Shown in pieces: positions 24,418 to 33,696 of a stretch of 64,000 bases of DNA. Each line of letters starts with the position of its first letter. The first letter of the stretch is position 1. The DNA is from Casimicrobium huifangae (GTDB lineage: Bacteria; Pseudomonadota; Gammaproteobacteria; Burkholderiales; Casimicrobiaceae), in assembly GCF_009746125.1 (NCBI RefSeq), contig NZ_CP041352.1, positions 771,847 through 835,846 of the forward strand, written 5' to 3'. The notes under the pieces are model-generated. The model did not search any database, was not told where the DNA came from, and was given only the letters and a program-made list of their open reading frames with translations. A program made the translations under genes and the position numbers.

Positions 24418-25584
24418 TCAGCCGGGTTGCCGCGCTGTTGCCACGGCGCGTGCCAGCGTCTCGAACTTGCTGTCGCCCAGCACATGGCGGGCGAGGCCGA
24501 ACGCGCGCGACACGGCCACCGCGCTGACGCGGCGCGGGGCACCGGTGCGGTCACGCTCCTGGGCGGCGCCGGTGCGGGTGTTGCCAGTGATGGTGATCAC
24601 GCCGCGCGGCGACACACGCGACTCCAGCCAGCCCAGCGCAAGCCGCAGCGCCGGCTCCACCGCGCGCTGCATCTCGGCTGTCGCCGCGTGATCGTAGTAG
24701 CGCAGCAGATACACCAGCGCCTCGGCCTGGAAGCTGGCGTCATAACCGCCGCGCTCCTGAAAATAGCCAGTCGTGTGCTGCCGCTTGAGGCCTTTCTGAA
24801 TGGTGTCCTCACCGACCAGCGCCAACGTGCTGTCTCCCAGGTAACGACCGCTGGCGGCGAGGGCGTAGCCGGTCAGAAAGTGACGTGAGCTGTAGGCGTC
24901 CTGCTGCGCCAGTACGGCGGCCGGATGGCTGTTGTCAGCCAACCAGTGCGCAGCGCGTTCCAGCTTGGGGCGCAGGGCGTTGATTCGCGCCGTGTAGCTG
25001 CGCGCATAGCCCGTAGTCTCCAGCAGCCACAGCGAATGTGCGGTGGCAGCGACGAAATAACTGCCGCCGAGGAAATTGTCGCGACACGGAAAGCTGCCGT
25101 CACCGCTCTGCTGGGCATAGCCCCACTCCAGCGCGCGCAGACCAGCATCGATCAGATCCATGCGGTTGCGGTTAACGCCAGCGCCAATCACCGTGTCGGC
25201 GAAGCGCTGCTCCTCAATGAACCATTCGCCGCCTTTACGCGCGGCGAGCTCGAACCCGCGATTGACGCCCATCGCGCCGGACTTCTCGACCTGCTGCAAG
25301 AGTGCATCGGCATTGCGGTAGAACGAGTCGGCGAGAAAGGCGCTGCGCTCGAAGGCGGCATCCAGGCCCGCGCCGGCAGCGCGCCACTCACGCGTGGGCG
25401 CTCCGGCGTCGCCAGTGCGCGGCGGCGATGGCGTAACCACTGGCGCCGGGTAGTCAACGCCGCGCTGTGGGGAAGAGGTCGTGCTGCAGCCGGCAAAAAG
25501 AGCAACGCCAGCCATTGCTGCAATGGCCGATGGAACACGGATCAGGTCGACGGGACGAAAGGACCAGTACACGGTGCTGATCAA
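24418..25584 (-). CDS. Putative lipoprotein with alpha/alpha-toroid-like domain
   Basis: A 388-residue exported protein with no firm family. The N-terminus has a hydrophobic stretch ending in the lipobox LFAGC, so a lipidated Cys33 is predicted. A Pro-rich linker follows, then repeated helical segments with alternating aromatic motifs (IDAGLRALEWGYAQQSGDGS, SYFVAATAHSLWLLETTGYA, ASFQAEALVYLLRYYDHAA). This looks like a six-hairpin (alpha/alpha) barrel as in glycoside hydrolases or terpene cyclase folds. No catalytic acid pair can be assigned confidently. A DUF4124 gene lies 6 bp upstream on the same strand. Confidence 0.65.
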   Translation of the reverse strand: MISTVYWSFRPVDLIRVPSAIAAMAGVALFAGCSTTSSPQRGVDYPAPVVTPSPPRTGDAGAPTREWRAAGAGLDAAFERSAFLADSFYRNADALLQQVEKSGAMGVNRGFELAARKGGEWFIEEQRFADTVIGAGVNRNRMDLIDAGLRALEWGYAQQSGDGSFPCRDNFLGGSYFVAATAHSLWLLETTGYARSYTARINALRPKLERAAHWLADNSHPAAVLAQQDAYSSRHFLTGYALAASGRYLGDSTLALVGEDTIQKGLKRQHTTGYFQERGGYDASFQAEALVYLLRYYDHAATAEMQRAVEPALRLALGWLESRVSPRGVITITGNTRTGAAQERDRTGAPRRVSAVAVSRAFGLARHVLGDSKFETLARAVATARQPG

Positions 25585-25590
25585 TGTCCG

Positions 25591-26043
25591 TTATGCAGCG
25601 GGCTTGATAGCCGCTGCGGTACCGGCGGACTTGCGTTTGCCGGATGTTCCGCCGTTCCCCTTCGCAGACTTCAGCTTGCTGCCCTTTGCATTGGCCGCTG
25701 CTTTGCCTGCCTTGCCGCCGGCGTCCTTTGCGGGCGTGGCTTTTGCCGCCGCTTTTCTCGCATCGGCTCGCTCCTTGGCTTCGCGCGCTTCCCTTTCGCT
25801 TAGCCGCTTGTTCAGTTCAGTGTTGTCCTTGCGCATCTGTTGGTTGGCGTCCTGTGAGGCGGATTTCTGCGCCGCGCTGTCGTGTGTGGGCGTGACCGCC
25901 TTGCCAGCTGCGCCAGCAGGGCAGGGCTTGTCGCTGTAGACCGTCTGGCCGTTCTGGTCGCAGCGGAAGGCGGTTTGAGCCGTTGCAGGCGTCAGGGCAA
26001 ACATCGCGGTAGCGACGACGAGCAGTGGAAGGATACGAATCAT
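25591..26043 (-). CDS. DUF4124-domain secreted protein
   Basis: A 150-residue periplasmic protein. A signal peptide (LLVVATAMFALTPATAQ) precedes the DUF4124 motif FRCDQNGQTVYSDKPCPAGA, with its paired Cys. The rest is a highly charged Lys/Ala/Glu-rich tail likely to be disordered or coiled coil (NTELNKRLSEREAREAKERA). The function of DUF4124 is unknown. It sits 6 bp before the lipoprotein gene and 20 bp after the hydrolase stop, so the three genes may be one unit. A second DUF4124 protein, fused to a glutaredoxin-like part, is at 54519. Confidence 0.8.
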   Translation of the reverse strand: MIRILPLLVVATAMFALTPATAQTAFRCDQNGQTVYSDKPCPAGAAGKAVTPTHDSAAQKSASQDANQQMRKDNTELNKRLSEREAREAKERADARKAAAKATPAKDAGGKAGKAAANAKGSKLKSAKGNGGTSGKRKSAGTAAAIKPAA

Positions 26044-26063
26044 CTTGAGTTCACATCACGGGA

Positions 26064-27848
26064 TCATTCATCATATTTTGCCGCGCAGAACACGGGGCCT
26101 TCATTCGCCCAGTCCTGCGTCAGCAGCATGCGCGAGAGCAGGCCTTCGGTCACGTAGCGGTGATTGATCGTTGCTTTGTTGAACAGACGAGTCACCTTGA
26201 CGGTATCCGAAGGACACACCGGCGGCGGTGGCGGCACGATCATCAACTGCGGCAGAAACTCCTGCGCGCGCATGGCGACGCCCTCGTCGCGTGCCCAGCT
26301 TTGGCTCCGCAGCATTGCACAGTCGCGGTCACTGGTGCTGTAGAAGTGGGAGTTCAGCGTGGCTCCGTCGTTGGCCCAGATCCGGCACATGGCAGCGCCA
26401 ATCGCAGTGTCGGTGCGGTGCGTGGCGAAGCGTTGTCCGGTGCGCTGCCAGAGGGTCGGCACGCTGTCCAGCAGCGCCACCTCATCGGGACGGCCAGTCA
26501 TGAAGTATTTGCGGCTGCCGGGCGAATAGAACTCCACCACTTCCAGCTCGTCGCGCGAGCCCCAGGCCAGCGTCTTGCGGATTTTCACGCGGTCGTCGGA
26601 GCCGCCCGGGATGTTGTCGATGCTGTTGAAGGCGGTGCGATCAGTCTGCTTGCGCGACAGGTGCGCCTTGAAGAACGCGAATGTCCAGCCAAAGACTTCC
26701 GGCGCGTCCTCCACCCGGAAGCCGTGCTCCATGCCTTCGATGGTGACGAAATACTTGCTGCCACCCAGTGCCTCAATCATCTGCGAGGTACGGCTGATCG
26801 GGGCCACCACGTCCGCAGTGCCGCCGATACCGAGATAGGGGACGCGGACGCCCTGCACCCCCTGATTACTGTCGCCAAAGGCCGGGAAAAAACTGTAGCC
26901 CGAGAACGGAACATAGCCCACCACCGCCTTGTAGCGGTTGTCGCGCACGATGGTGCGTTCGGCGCCCCCCCAACTGGTGGTCATGACTGCGCCCTGCACC
27001 AGCATCATCGCCATGCCGCCGAGCGAGGCGCCGAAGCCGACAATCTGGTCGCGGTCGATGGTGCTGGCGTACTCCGGCTTGCCAAGGAAGTAGTCGAGCC
27101 CCTGCTTCAGGCCGAGCGGGCGGATCGCCTGCATCTCGGCAATTTCCGGGTATCTCGAAAAGACATAGAAGTAGTCGTTGATCGTGTTCAGCTTGATGCG
27201 CGAATACCGCGCGTCAGCATGAAACGGTGCGAACACCACATAGCCTTCGGCGGCCATGCGTGCAATGACCTGCACGTAGTCGTCGCCCAGTGGCGAGCCG
27301 GCGAGACCGTGGCTCAGCATCATCAGTGGCCACTTGCCGTCGCTGCTGTCGGGGTTGGCCGCGATGATGGGGCCTTCGGCACCGCGCTGCATCTTCGGCA
27401 CCCTGATGCCGGAGGGCAGGGCGTAGTCGGCTCGGGTGTTGGTTGCCGTGGTAGGGTAGCAGGCGATCGCGACGTAGGGCAATTGTTTGCCGCCCTGTTT
27501 CTCGAAGACGTCGATCTGCGCCACGGTCGGCACGGCGACGCTGTAGCTGAGCGCGTTGGCGGGGCTGACCAGCAGGTCTGTTACGTAGTGAGATCCATCG
27601 GAGAGCGGATTGCCTTCCCAGTAGTCCGGGCCAGATTCGCCGGCACGCAGGCGGGTGAAATCCTGCTCCACGTTGCTGCAACCGACCGCGAAGCGTCCGG
27701 TAGCGGCCGGCGCGATACCGGCGCTGGCGATGGCGGCCGAGGCCGACAGCAGCGAAGCCAGGCCGACCGCGAGCCAGGCAGCGCAGCGTGCGCGCGCCCT
27801 TTCGGACCGGGGACAACAGCGTAGTGTGATCGTGTTCAACATGGGCAT
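26064..27848 (-). CDS. Secreted alpha/beta hydrolase (dienelactone-hydrolase-like) with DUF5648-like tail
   Basis: A 594-residue exported protein. After a signal peptide (LAVGLASLLSASAAIASA), residues about 60-400 form an alpha/beta hydrolase of the PAF-acetylhydrolase/dienelactone-hydrolase type. It has MLSHGLAGSPLGDDYVQVIA as the oxyanion region, nucleophile Ser in GFGASLGGMAMM, and a catalytic His in IEGMEHGFRVE. The last 150 or so residues carry repeated short segments such as VEFYSPGSRKYFMTG, NSHFYSTSDRDC and CPSDTVKVTRLFNKATINHR, resembling DUF5648 repeats and similar to the protein at 14705. The tail probably mediates surface or polymer contact; the substrate is unknown. Confidence 0.8.
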   Translation of the reverse strand: MPMLNTITLRCCPRSERARARCAAWLAVGLASLLSASAAIASAGIAPAATGRFAVGCSNVEQDFTRLRAGESGPDYWEGNPLSDGSHYVTDLLVSPANALSYSVAVPTVAQIDVFEKQGGKQLPYVAIACYPTTATNTRADYALPSGIRVPKMQRGAEGPIIAANPDSSDGKWPLMMLSHGLAGSPLGDDYVQVIARMAAEGYVVFAPFHADARYSRIKLNTINDYFYVFSRYPEIAEMQAIRPLGLKQGLDYFLGKPEYASTIDRDQIVGFGASLGGMAMMLVQGAVMTTSWGGAERTIVRDNRYKAVVGYVPFSGYSFFPAFGDSNQGVQGVRVPYLGIGGTADVVAPISRTSQMIEALGGSKYFVTIEGMEHGFRVEDAPEVFGWTFAFFKAHLSRKQTDRTAFNSIDNIPGGSDDRVKIRKTLAWGSRDELEVVEFYSPGSRKYFMTGRPDEVALLDSVPTLWQRTGQRFATHRTDTAIGAAMCRIWANDGATLNSHFYSTSDRDCAMLRSQSWARDEGVAMRAQEFLPQLMIVPPPPPVCPSDTVKVTRLFNKATINHRYVTEGLLSRMLLTQDWANEGPVFCAAKYDE

Positions 27849-28033
27849 CGACCTTCCTGGTCAGGAATGCACGAAACAGGGGGAAAGCCGTCGAGGGCGC
27901 GATTTTCCCCCACCAGTACCAATGTCAGACAACGCATGATGACAAAAATTCGCCGACGTATCGAGAGTAGACGAAATGAGGAGCACAGCGGTGACATTTT
28001 CGCAACCGGCGGCATGCCACTGTCGGGAAGACC

Positions 28034-28061
28034 AAAAAAAACGGGGCGCGAGGCCCCGTTT
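28034..28061 (-). terminator. Rho-independent terminator after the S8 protease gene
   Basis: On the minus strand CGGGGC and GCCCCG arms pair around CTCGC and are followed by eight T. It lies about 40 bp after the protease stop at 28101. The 27849-28033 stretch shows no gene. Confidence 0.85.
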
Positions 28062-28100
28062 GTGGTGCTGTGCCGACGCTAACGGCACATTGTCGTAGCG

Positions 28101-31100
28101 CTAGCCCTGGCGGCTTCGCGCCGCGTGCATCCCTGCAACGCCCAGCAGGACCAGACTGAGCAGCGCAAGCATCAGCGCCGACAGCGTCGGTATGACTGGC
28201 GTCACCACGCTGAATGTCGTCGGGTTGGCGGCGCCGACGACCGATGGATCATCCGACAGACCGGACGACTCGTTGCTGCCGTTGACATCACGGTCATATG
28301 CGAAGCTCGCCTGATTGCTGATGTTCTGGCCCGCGCCAGCCTGGTTGACGACCGTGTTGATGGTTACTACCACCGAGCCGCCAGCCGGGACGGAGCCGTT
28401 CCAGGTCACCGTGTTGCCGGTAACCGTGGCAGTGCCTGCGGTTGCCGTTGCGCTGGCGACAGTCAGCCCGACAGGAACCACATCAGTCAGCTCATTACCG
28501 GCATTGTCGGGGGACGCCGCGTTGCCCGTGTTGCTCAGCGTGATCGTATACACCGCGGTGGCACCGATGGCCGCCGGAAGCACCGGCACACTCACCGTCT
28601 TGGTGACGGCGATGACCACGTAGCGCACAACGAATGATGTCGGATTGGCGGTGCCAGCCACCGACGGATCGTCGGTGAGTGCAGTGGACTCGTTGCTGCC
28701 GTTGCCGTCGGCGTCGAACGCGACGCTACCCTGGTTGCTGATGGTCGTGCCCTCAGTGCCGGCGTTGACGGTCGCGGTAATCGTGATGGTCACGCTGCCA
28801 TTGCCGGGGACGCTGCCGTTCCAGGTGACGGTGTTGCTGCCGACGGTAGCCACCGCTGTACCGCTGCTGGCGCTGGCGCTGACCAGCGTCAGGCCGGCGG
28901 GCAGCACATCGGTGAACTCGTTGCCCGGATTGTCCAGTTGCGCGCTGGCCGCACTGTTGCTGAGCGTCACCGTGTAGGTTGCCGTGGAGCCCACGCCAAA
29001 GGTGCCGGAGACGGTCTTGGTTGCCGTGATGGCAGCCGGTGACAGCGCGCGGAAAACCGTCGGGTTGGCACTGCCGGCCACGCCCGGATCGTCGGTCAAC
29101 ACGGTGGATTCGTTGCTGCCATTGCCATCGGCGTCAAACGCCACGCTGCCCTGGTTGCTGACGTTTGTTCCGGCCGCCGCTGGCAGCACCGTGGCAACGA
29201 TGGTGATGGTCACCGTGCCATTGCCCGCAATGCTGCCATTCCAGCTGACCGTGTTGGTGCCCACCGTCGCCACGGCTGTTCCGCTGGTGGCGCTGGCGCT
29301 CACCAGCGTCAGACCGGCCGGTAGAACGTCGGTGAACTCATTGCCAGCGTTGTCGAACTGCGCGGTGGCTGCACTGTTGGTCAGCGTCACGGTGTAGGTG
29401 ACATTGCTGCCGACAACGAAACTGCCGCTGACGGTTTTGGTCGCGCTGACGGTCGCCGGCGAGATCACGTTGACTGAGGCCGCCTGCTGGGTCGATGGCG
29501 CGTTTTCAGCGGACGCGTTCGCCGTCAGCGTCAAGGCGCCGACCATGCTGGGCGCAGTGACGGTTACCGTGGCGGTGACCGTTGCGCCGCTGGCAACGCT
29601 GGCAATCGTCCACACACCGGTGCCGTTGTTGAAGCTGCCGCTGGACGCGGTCGATGCCGTGATCACAGCTGCTGGCGAGCGTGCTGCCGCAACTGAAACA
29701 TTGAACAGCGTATCCACGCCGGTGTTGCGCAAGGTCAGCGTGAACGTCGCGGAGCCACCAACAAGGATCGGGCTCGCCGTGCTGAGCACGTTGGTCAGCG
29801 CGATGGCGGTTTGCGCAGCCACATTGATGGTGCGCGTGGCCGTGTTGTTGCCCGCGACCGGGTCCGTCTCGGCGCCCGAGATGGCGCTGCTGATGGTCAT
29901 GGCACCGACGCCACTGACTGTGGCCACGATGTTGATGCTGGCGCTGGCACCGTTGGCGAGGCTGCCAATGGTCCATATGCCGGTGCTGGTATTCAGTGCG
30001 CCGGCTGATGTGTCGGAGACATAGGTGAGGCCGGCAGGCAGCGACACGGTCGCGGTGACGCCGGTGGCGGCGGCCGGGCCGTTGTTGGTCGCGGTTAGCG
30101 TGATGGTGACGCTCTGTCCCGGTGCCGGCGCGGCCGGTGCCAGCGTCTGCGCGATCGCCAGGTCCGCCGTCGTTGCGCCCTGCAGCGTCACCACTTGTGC
30201 CCGCTTGCCAGTGGTGTTGTGGTGATGCAGCAGCAGCGCGCCGAGCGAGCCGTTGGTCGTCATGTTGGCGGTGTTCCAGGTCACTGGCAGTGTCGCGCCG
30301 TTGAGATCGAACAGCAGCGTGCTGCCGCCGAAGTTCAAACCTTGCGCTGCGGAGTTCCAGAACAGCGGACCGGTGACTTCGTCGACATTGGTGCCTGCGG
30401 TGCGGCCGCACAACGGGTTGCTGCCGAAACAGGATTGCACCTTGTAGCGGAAGTTGGTGTCGCCGGCGGTCAAACCCAGTTGGGCGGGGGTCGCCGCCAG
30501 AATGATGACGTTGTTGCCGAACGGCACCGTGTTCGCTGCCGCCGCACTGAAGCGATTCACGTACAGGCCGGCGCCTCCCACACTGATACCGCTGGTCGCG
30601 GTGTTGAACACGACGTTGATGAAATTGTCCTGCGCGGTGGCGCCGGAGGTGCCCAGCAACGAGGACAACGAGCCTGCATTGGTGTTGAACAGGATGCGTT
30701 CATAGGTGCCATCCTCGTTATTGTCAACGTGGATGTTGAACGCGACATCCGTCGGGCTACTCCAGTCGCCCCAGGTGGAGACAGCAAACAGGTAAAGGCC
30801 ACTCGCCGCATCGTAGGAGACGCCAACATGCCGGATGTTGGCGTAGGACGGGATGTTTGCCTTCGCTGGCGCGCTTGCCTGCAGTTCAAACGGCGACACC
30901 AGCGAGACATCGTTGACCGGGAAGCTGCCTGTGCACGTGGGGCCGGCACCGAGCGTACCGGTGCAGACGTCTGCGCCCGACAGCGGGATGGTTGTGCTGC
31001 CGGTGGGGGCGCCGCCAGTGGCGATAACAGACGCTGCCGCCATGTCGGAGGCCGGACGAAGTGCGGCGTAGAGCGGCACGCGGAGAATCGTATTGCTGGC

Positions 31101-33545
31101 TTGAACGAGATTCAGGTAGCCATTCTTGTTGGTCAGGTAGTGACGCGGAATGGCGCCGAGTGCCGATGCAAGCGTTGTGTTTTGTGCGGTTTGCGTTGCA
31201 TCCGCGCTGGCATCGCGCACATGGTTCATCACCGCCGCGTTGCCATCGACTCGCACATCGATGAATGCGGTACCGCCGGCGGGGACGGTGACGCTGTTGC
31301 CGCCCGGTAGTGAGAACGCGATGCCGGGAGCGTCGTTGGCGATATCAATGGCCAGCGAGAACGTTTGCGCTGTGCTGCCGTAGTTCACTACGCGTACGCG
31401 CTTGGTCTGCGTCTGCGTGCCCACCACTTCGCCGAAGAAGGCGAGATTGACGGCGCCGGCTTCGTCCGCGTTGAACGCAGCGACGGTGCTTTGCAGTGCT
31501 TTCACTGGGTCGATACGACCGGCCCCGGATTTGTCGACGCCGACGCGATTGGTGTTGCCCGGCAACTGGAAGACGTCATGCAGCGAAGTGCCCATGGCCA
31601 TTGCCTTCAGCTCTTCGACGCTGCGATCGGGGAAGCGCTCCTTGAGCAGCGCCATCATGCCCGCTGCGTGCGGCGCTGCCATTGAGGTGCCGGACAGCAC
31701 CAGGTTCTGACTGCCGGGCAGATAGCCGCTTGCATTGGGCACCTGGCATCCGGTCGTGGTGCAGGTGACACCGGTTTGCGCTGCCGAGATCGACACGCCT
31801 GGCGCGGCGAGATCAGGCTTGACGCCGCTGAAGCCACCAACGCCTCGTGGGCCGCGCGACGAGAACGAAGCGATGGTGTCGCTTACGCCCAGGAAGGTCG
31901 CGTTTGCAGTCGCGATGTTCGCCTTGATGTTGTTACCGTCGGCAAAAGTCACCATCACCGCCGGGATGGTCCCGCTGCCAGCGAAGGTCCCCCCCATATT
32001 GCCAAACACCCCGGCCGCCGAGTTGGCGATGATCACGCCGATGGCGCCAGCGTCGCGGGCGTTGGCATACTTGACACCGAAGCCACAGGTGCCGCGGTCA
32101 ATCAGCGCAATATTGCCAGCGACGGCTGCGGCGTTGGTCAGCGGGCTGCAGCCATCCGTCGTCAACGGTCCGGCACCATCGGACGCGTCGAGGCCGACCA
32201 CAATGTTGCCAGTCTGCCCGCTGCCGGCAGCGCTCGGCTCGCCAATGCTGGTGCTGCTGGTCATGGCGCTCTGCCCCACGTTGTAAACCCCGGCGATACC
32301 GCCCGGCGCGTTCAGGCGCAGGCCGGAAGCTGGTGCCGCACCGTCTGAGGTCGCTGCGGTCGCGATGACCCGCTGGCCGGAGCCGGGGGAGCCGCTGATC
32401 GTGTAAGTGTCGCCCGCGTTGCCAGCCGAGGCAACGACGATCACGCCCATGCGTGCTGCATTGTCCGCGGCAATGGCCGAGGTGGAGGCCAGCGAACCAA
32501 AGTTGGACCCGAGCGACATGTTGATTACGTCGAGCCGGTCTGACAGATCGCTGTCGTTGTTCGGGTCCACCGCCCATTCGATCGCGGCGACCGTCAGCGT
32601 GGTGCTTCCGGCGCAGCCAAACACACGCAGTGCATAGACATTGGCGCGCGGTGCGACGCCGGGGCCGAGTTTCATGCTGGCGAACGGCGTGCTGCCGTTG
32701 TACGGCCCGGCGTAAGGAGAACCATCGGCGTTGACGCCGCCACCGGCTGCGGTGGACGCTACGTGCGTGCCGTGGCCGTTACAGTCCATCGGGTCGTTGT
32801 CCGGCACCGGCGCATTGGCCCCGGTGTAGCCGTCGCCAGCAAAGTCCTTGCCGCCGACAACGCGAGCGTTCGGGAAGTACGCGTCGGGTGCGACCGTCCG
32901 GTCGTTGGCCTGATAATCGGCCAGCAAGCCGGTGCCGCCGAACGTGGCGTGCTGATAATCGATGCCGGTGTCGATGATGCCGATGCGCACGTTCTGGCCG
33001 GTAACGCCCAGCGGTTGCGGCCCGCTCCACGCTGCTGGCGCACCAATGAACGGCACGCTGGTGGAAATCGACGGCGATTCCTGCTCGATGATGTGGACGT
33101 TCTTCACCCCGGGCAACAGACGAAGCTGCTCAATGGTGGCGGCGTTGTCCACCACATAGGCCAGGCCGTTGACCGCCTTGGTCGCCCGATAGAGCGGCGT
33201 TGGCGCGAGCCCCTTGCCGACCAGCGCAGCGAGGAATGTCTGCTGCTCATCGAGGTTACGGGCAACCTGCGCGCGTGCGGCGCCCACCGCCGCTTCGGTT
33301 GCCACCTGACGGCCGGCTGCGCGAGTGACGTCGTAGGTAGAACCGTACACGCGCGCAGCGGCCTCGCCGGTCAATTCAACCAGCACTGCCGTGCTCGTTG
33401 CCGGTGCCGGTGGCACAACAAGACCGCTGATTTCCTGTGCGATTGCACCTGCGGCGAACATACAACCGGCTACCAGCGCGGTGGTGGACGCCAACCAGCG
33501 TCCGGGCGAACGCGCCGAGCGCGTGTCCGATCCAATTCCTGACAT
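28101..33545 (-). CDS. Giant subtilisin-like (S8) protease with PA domain, DUF11 repeats and IPTL-CTERM
   Basis: Secreted serine protease of 1814 residues. After a signal peptide (TTALVAGCMFAAGAIAQ) comes a pro-domain, then the S8 catalytic domain with Asp192 (GIIDTGID), His258 (NGHGTHVAS) and Ser621 (GTSMAAPHAAG). A protease-associated domain (about 447-552, NIALIDRGTCGFGVKYANAR) is inserted. Several immunoglobulin-like DUF11 repeats follow, the last three near-identical. The C-terminus (IPTLSALMLALL, hydrophobic span, MHAARSRQG) is an IPTL-CTERM sorting signal. The ATG at 33545 has a GGGGG site just upstream; 33599 would add an implausible leader. It stands alone, ahead of a terminator. Likely surface-anchored or released. 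Confidence 0.93.
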   Translation of the reverse strand: MSGIGSDTRSARSPGRWLASTTALVAGCMFAAGAIAQEISGLVVPPAPATSTAVLVELTGEAAARVYGSTYDVTRAAGRQVATEAAVGAARAQVARNLDEQQTFLAALVGKGLAPTPLYRATKAVNGLAYVVDNAATIEQLRLLPGVKNVHIIEQESPSISTSVPFIGAPAAWSGPQPLGVTGQNVRIGIIDTGIDYQHATFGGTGLLADYQANDRTVAPDAYFPNARVVGGKDFAGDGYTGANAPVPDNDPMDCNGHGTHVASTAAGGGVNADGSPYAGPYNGSTPFASMKLGPGVAPRANVYALRVFGCAGSTTLTVAAIEWAVDPNNDSDLSDRLDVINMSLGSNFGSLASTSAIAADNAARMGVIVVASAGNAGDTYTISGSPGSGQRVIATAATSDGAAPASGLRLNAPGGIAGVYNVGQSAMTSSTSIGEPSAAGSGQTGNIVVGLDASDGAGPLTTDGCSPLTNAAAVAGNIALIDRGTCGFGVKYANARDAGAIGVIIANSAAGVFGNMGGTFAGSGTIPAVMVTFADGNNIKANIATANATFLGVSDTIASFSSRGPRGVGGFSGVKPDLAAPGVSISAAQTGVTCTTTGCQVPNASGYLPGSQNLVLSGTSMAAPHAAGMMALLKERFPDRSVEELKAMAMGTSLHDVFQLPGNTNRVGVDKSGAGRIDPVKALQSTVAAFNADEAGAVNLAFFGEVVGTQTQTKRVRVVNYGSTAQTFSLAIDIANDAPGIAFSLPGGNSVTVPAGGTAFIDVRVDGNAAVMNHVRDASADATQTAQNTTLASALGAIPRHYLTNKNGYLNLVQASNTILRVPLYAALRPASDMAAASVIATGGAPTGSTTIPLSGADVCTGTLGAGPTCTGSFPVNDVSLVSPFELQASAPAKANIPSYANIRHVGVSYDAASGLYLFAVSTWGDWSSPTDVAFNIHVDNNEDGTYERILFNTNAGSLSSLLGTSGATAQDNFINVVFNTATSGISVGGAGLYVNRFSAAAANTVPFGNNVIILAATPAQLGLTAGDTNFRYKVQSCFGSNPLCGRTAGTNVDEVTGPLFWNSAAQGLNFGGSTLLFDLNGATLPVTWNTANMTTNGSLGALLLHHHNTTGKRAQVVTLQGATTADLAIAQTLAPAAPAPGQSVTITLTATNNGPAAATGVTATVSLPAGLTYVSDTSAGALNTSTGIWTIGSLANGASASINIVATVSGVGAMTISSAISGAETDPVAGNNTATRTINVAAQTAIALTNVLSTASPILVGGSATFTLTLRNTGVDTLFNVSVAAARSPAAVITASTASSGSFNNGTGVWTIASVASGATVTATVTVTAPSMVGALTLTANASAENAPSTQQAASVNVISPATVSATKTVSGSFVVGSNVTYTVTLTNSAATAQFDNAGNEFTDVLPAGLTLVSASATSGTAVATVGTNTVSWNGSIAGNGTVTITIVATVLPAAAGTNVSNQGSVAFDADGNGSNESTVLTDDPGVAGSANPTVFRALSPAAITATKTVSGTFGVGSTATYTVTLSNSAASAQLDNPGNEFTDVLPAGLTLVSASASSGTAVATVGSNTVTWNGSVPGNGSVTITITATVNAGTEGTTISNQGSVAFDADGNGSNESTALTDDPSVAGTANPTSFVVRYVVIAVTKTVSVPVLPAAIGATAVYTITLSNTGNAASPDNAGNELTDVVPVGLTVASATATAGTATVTGNTVTWNGSVPAGGSVVVTINTVVNQAGAGQNISNQASFAYDRDVNGSNESSGLSDDPSVVGAANPTTFSVVTPVIPTLSALMLALLSLVLLGVAGMHAARSRQG
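28197..29460 (-). repeat. Three tandem DUF11 repeats (about 140 residues each)
   Basis: Units near 29037-29460, 28620-29036 and 28197-28619. The first two are nearly the same at both protein and DNA level: both contain NEFTDVLPAGLTLVSASA and NQGSVAFDADGNGSNES. The third is diverged (NELTDVVPVGLTVASA). Homology of this degree suggests duplication and scope for length variation by recombination. Confidence 0.85.
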
Positions 33546-33696
33546 AAATGCCCCCAAAAGACAACTTGTGTGGTCTGCAGCCCGCCGCGCGAGACGCAAC
33601 GTGCGGGCAACAACGATACCGGGGCAGTTTACTAAGCGGCGCGGCGCCCAGCCAGCGGGTGCACCCTTGGCTGAAACAGCGAAAGCGCGGGCGCTG

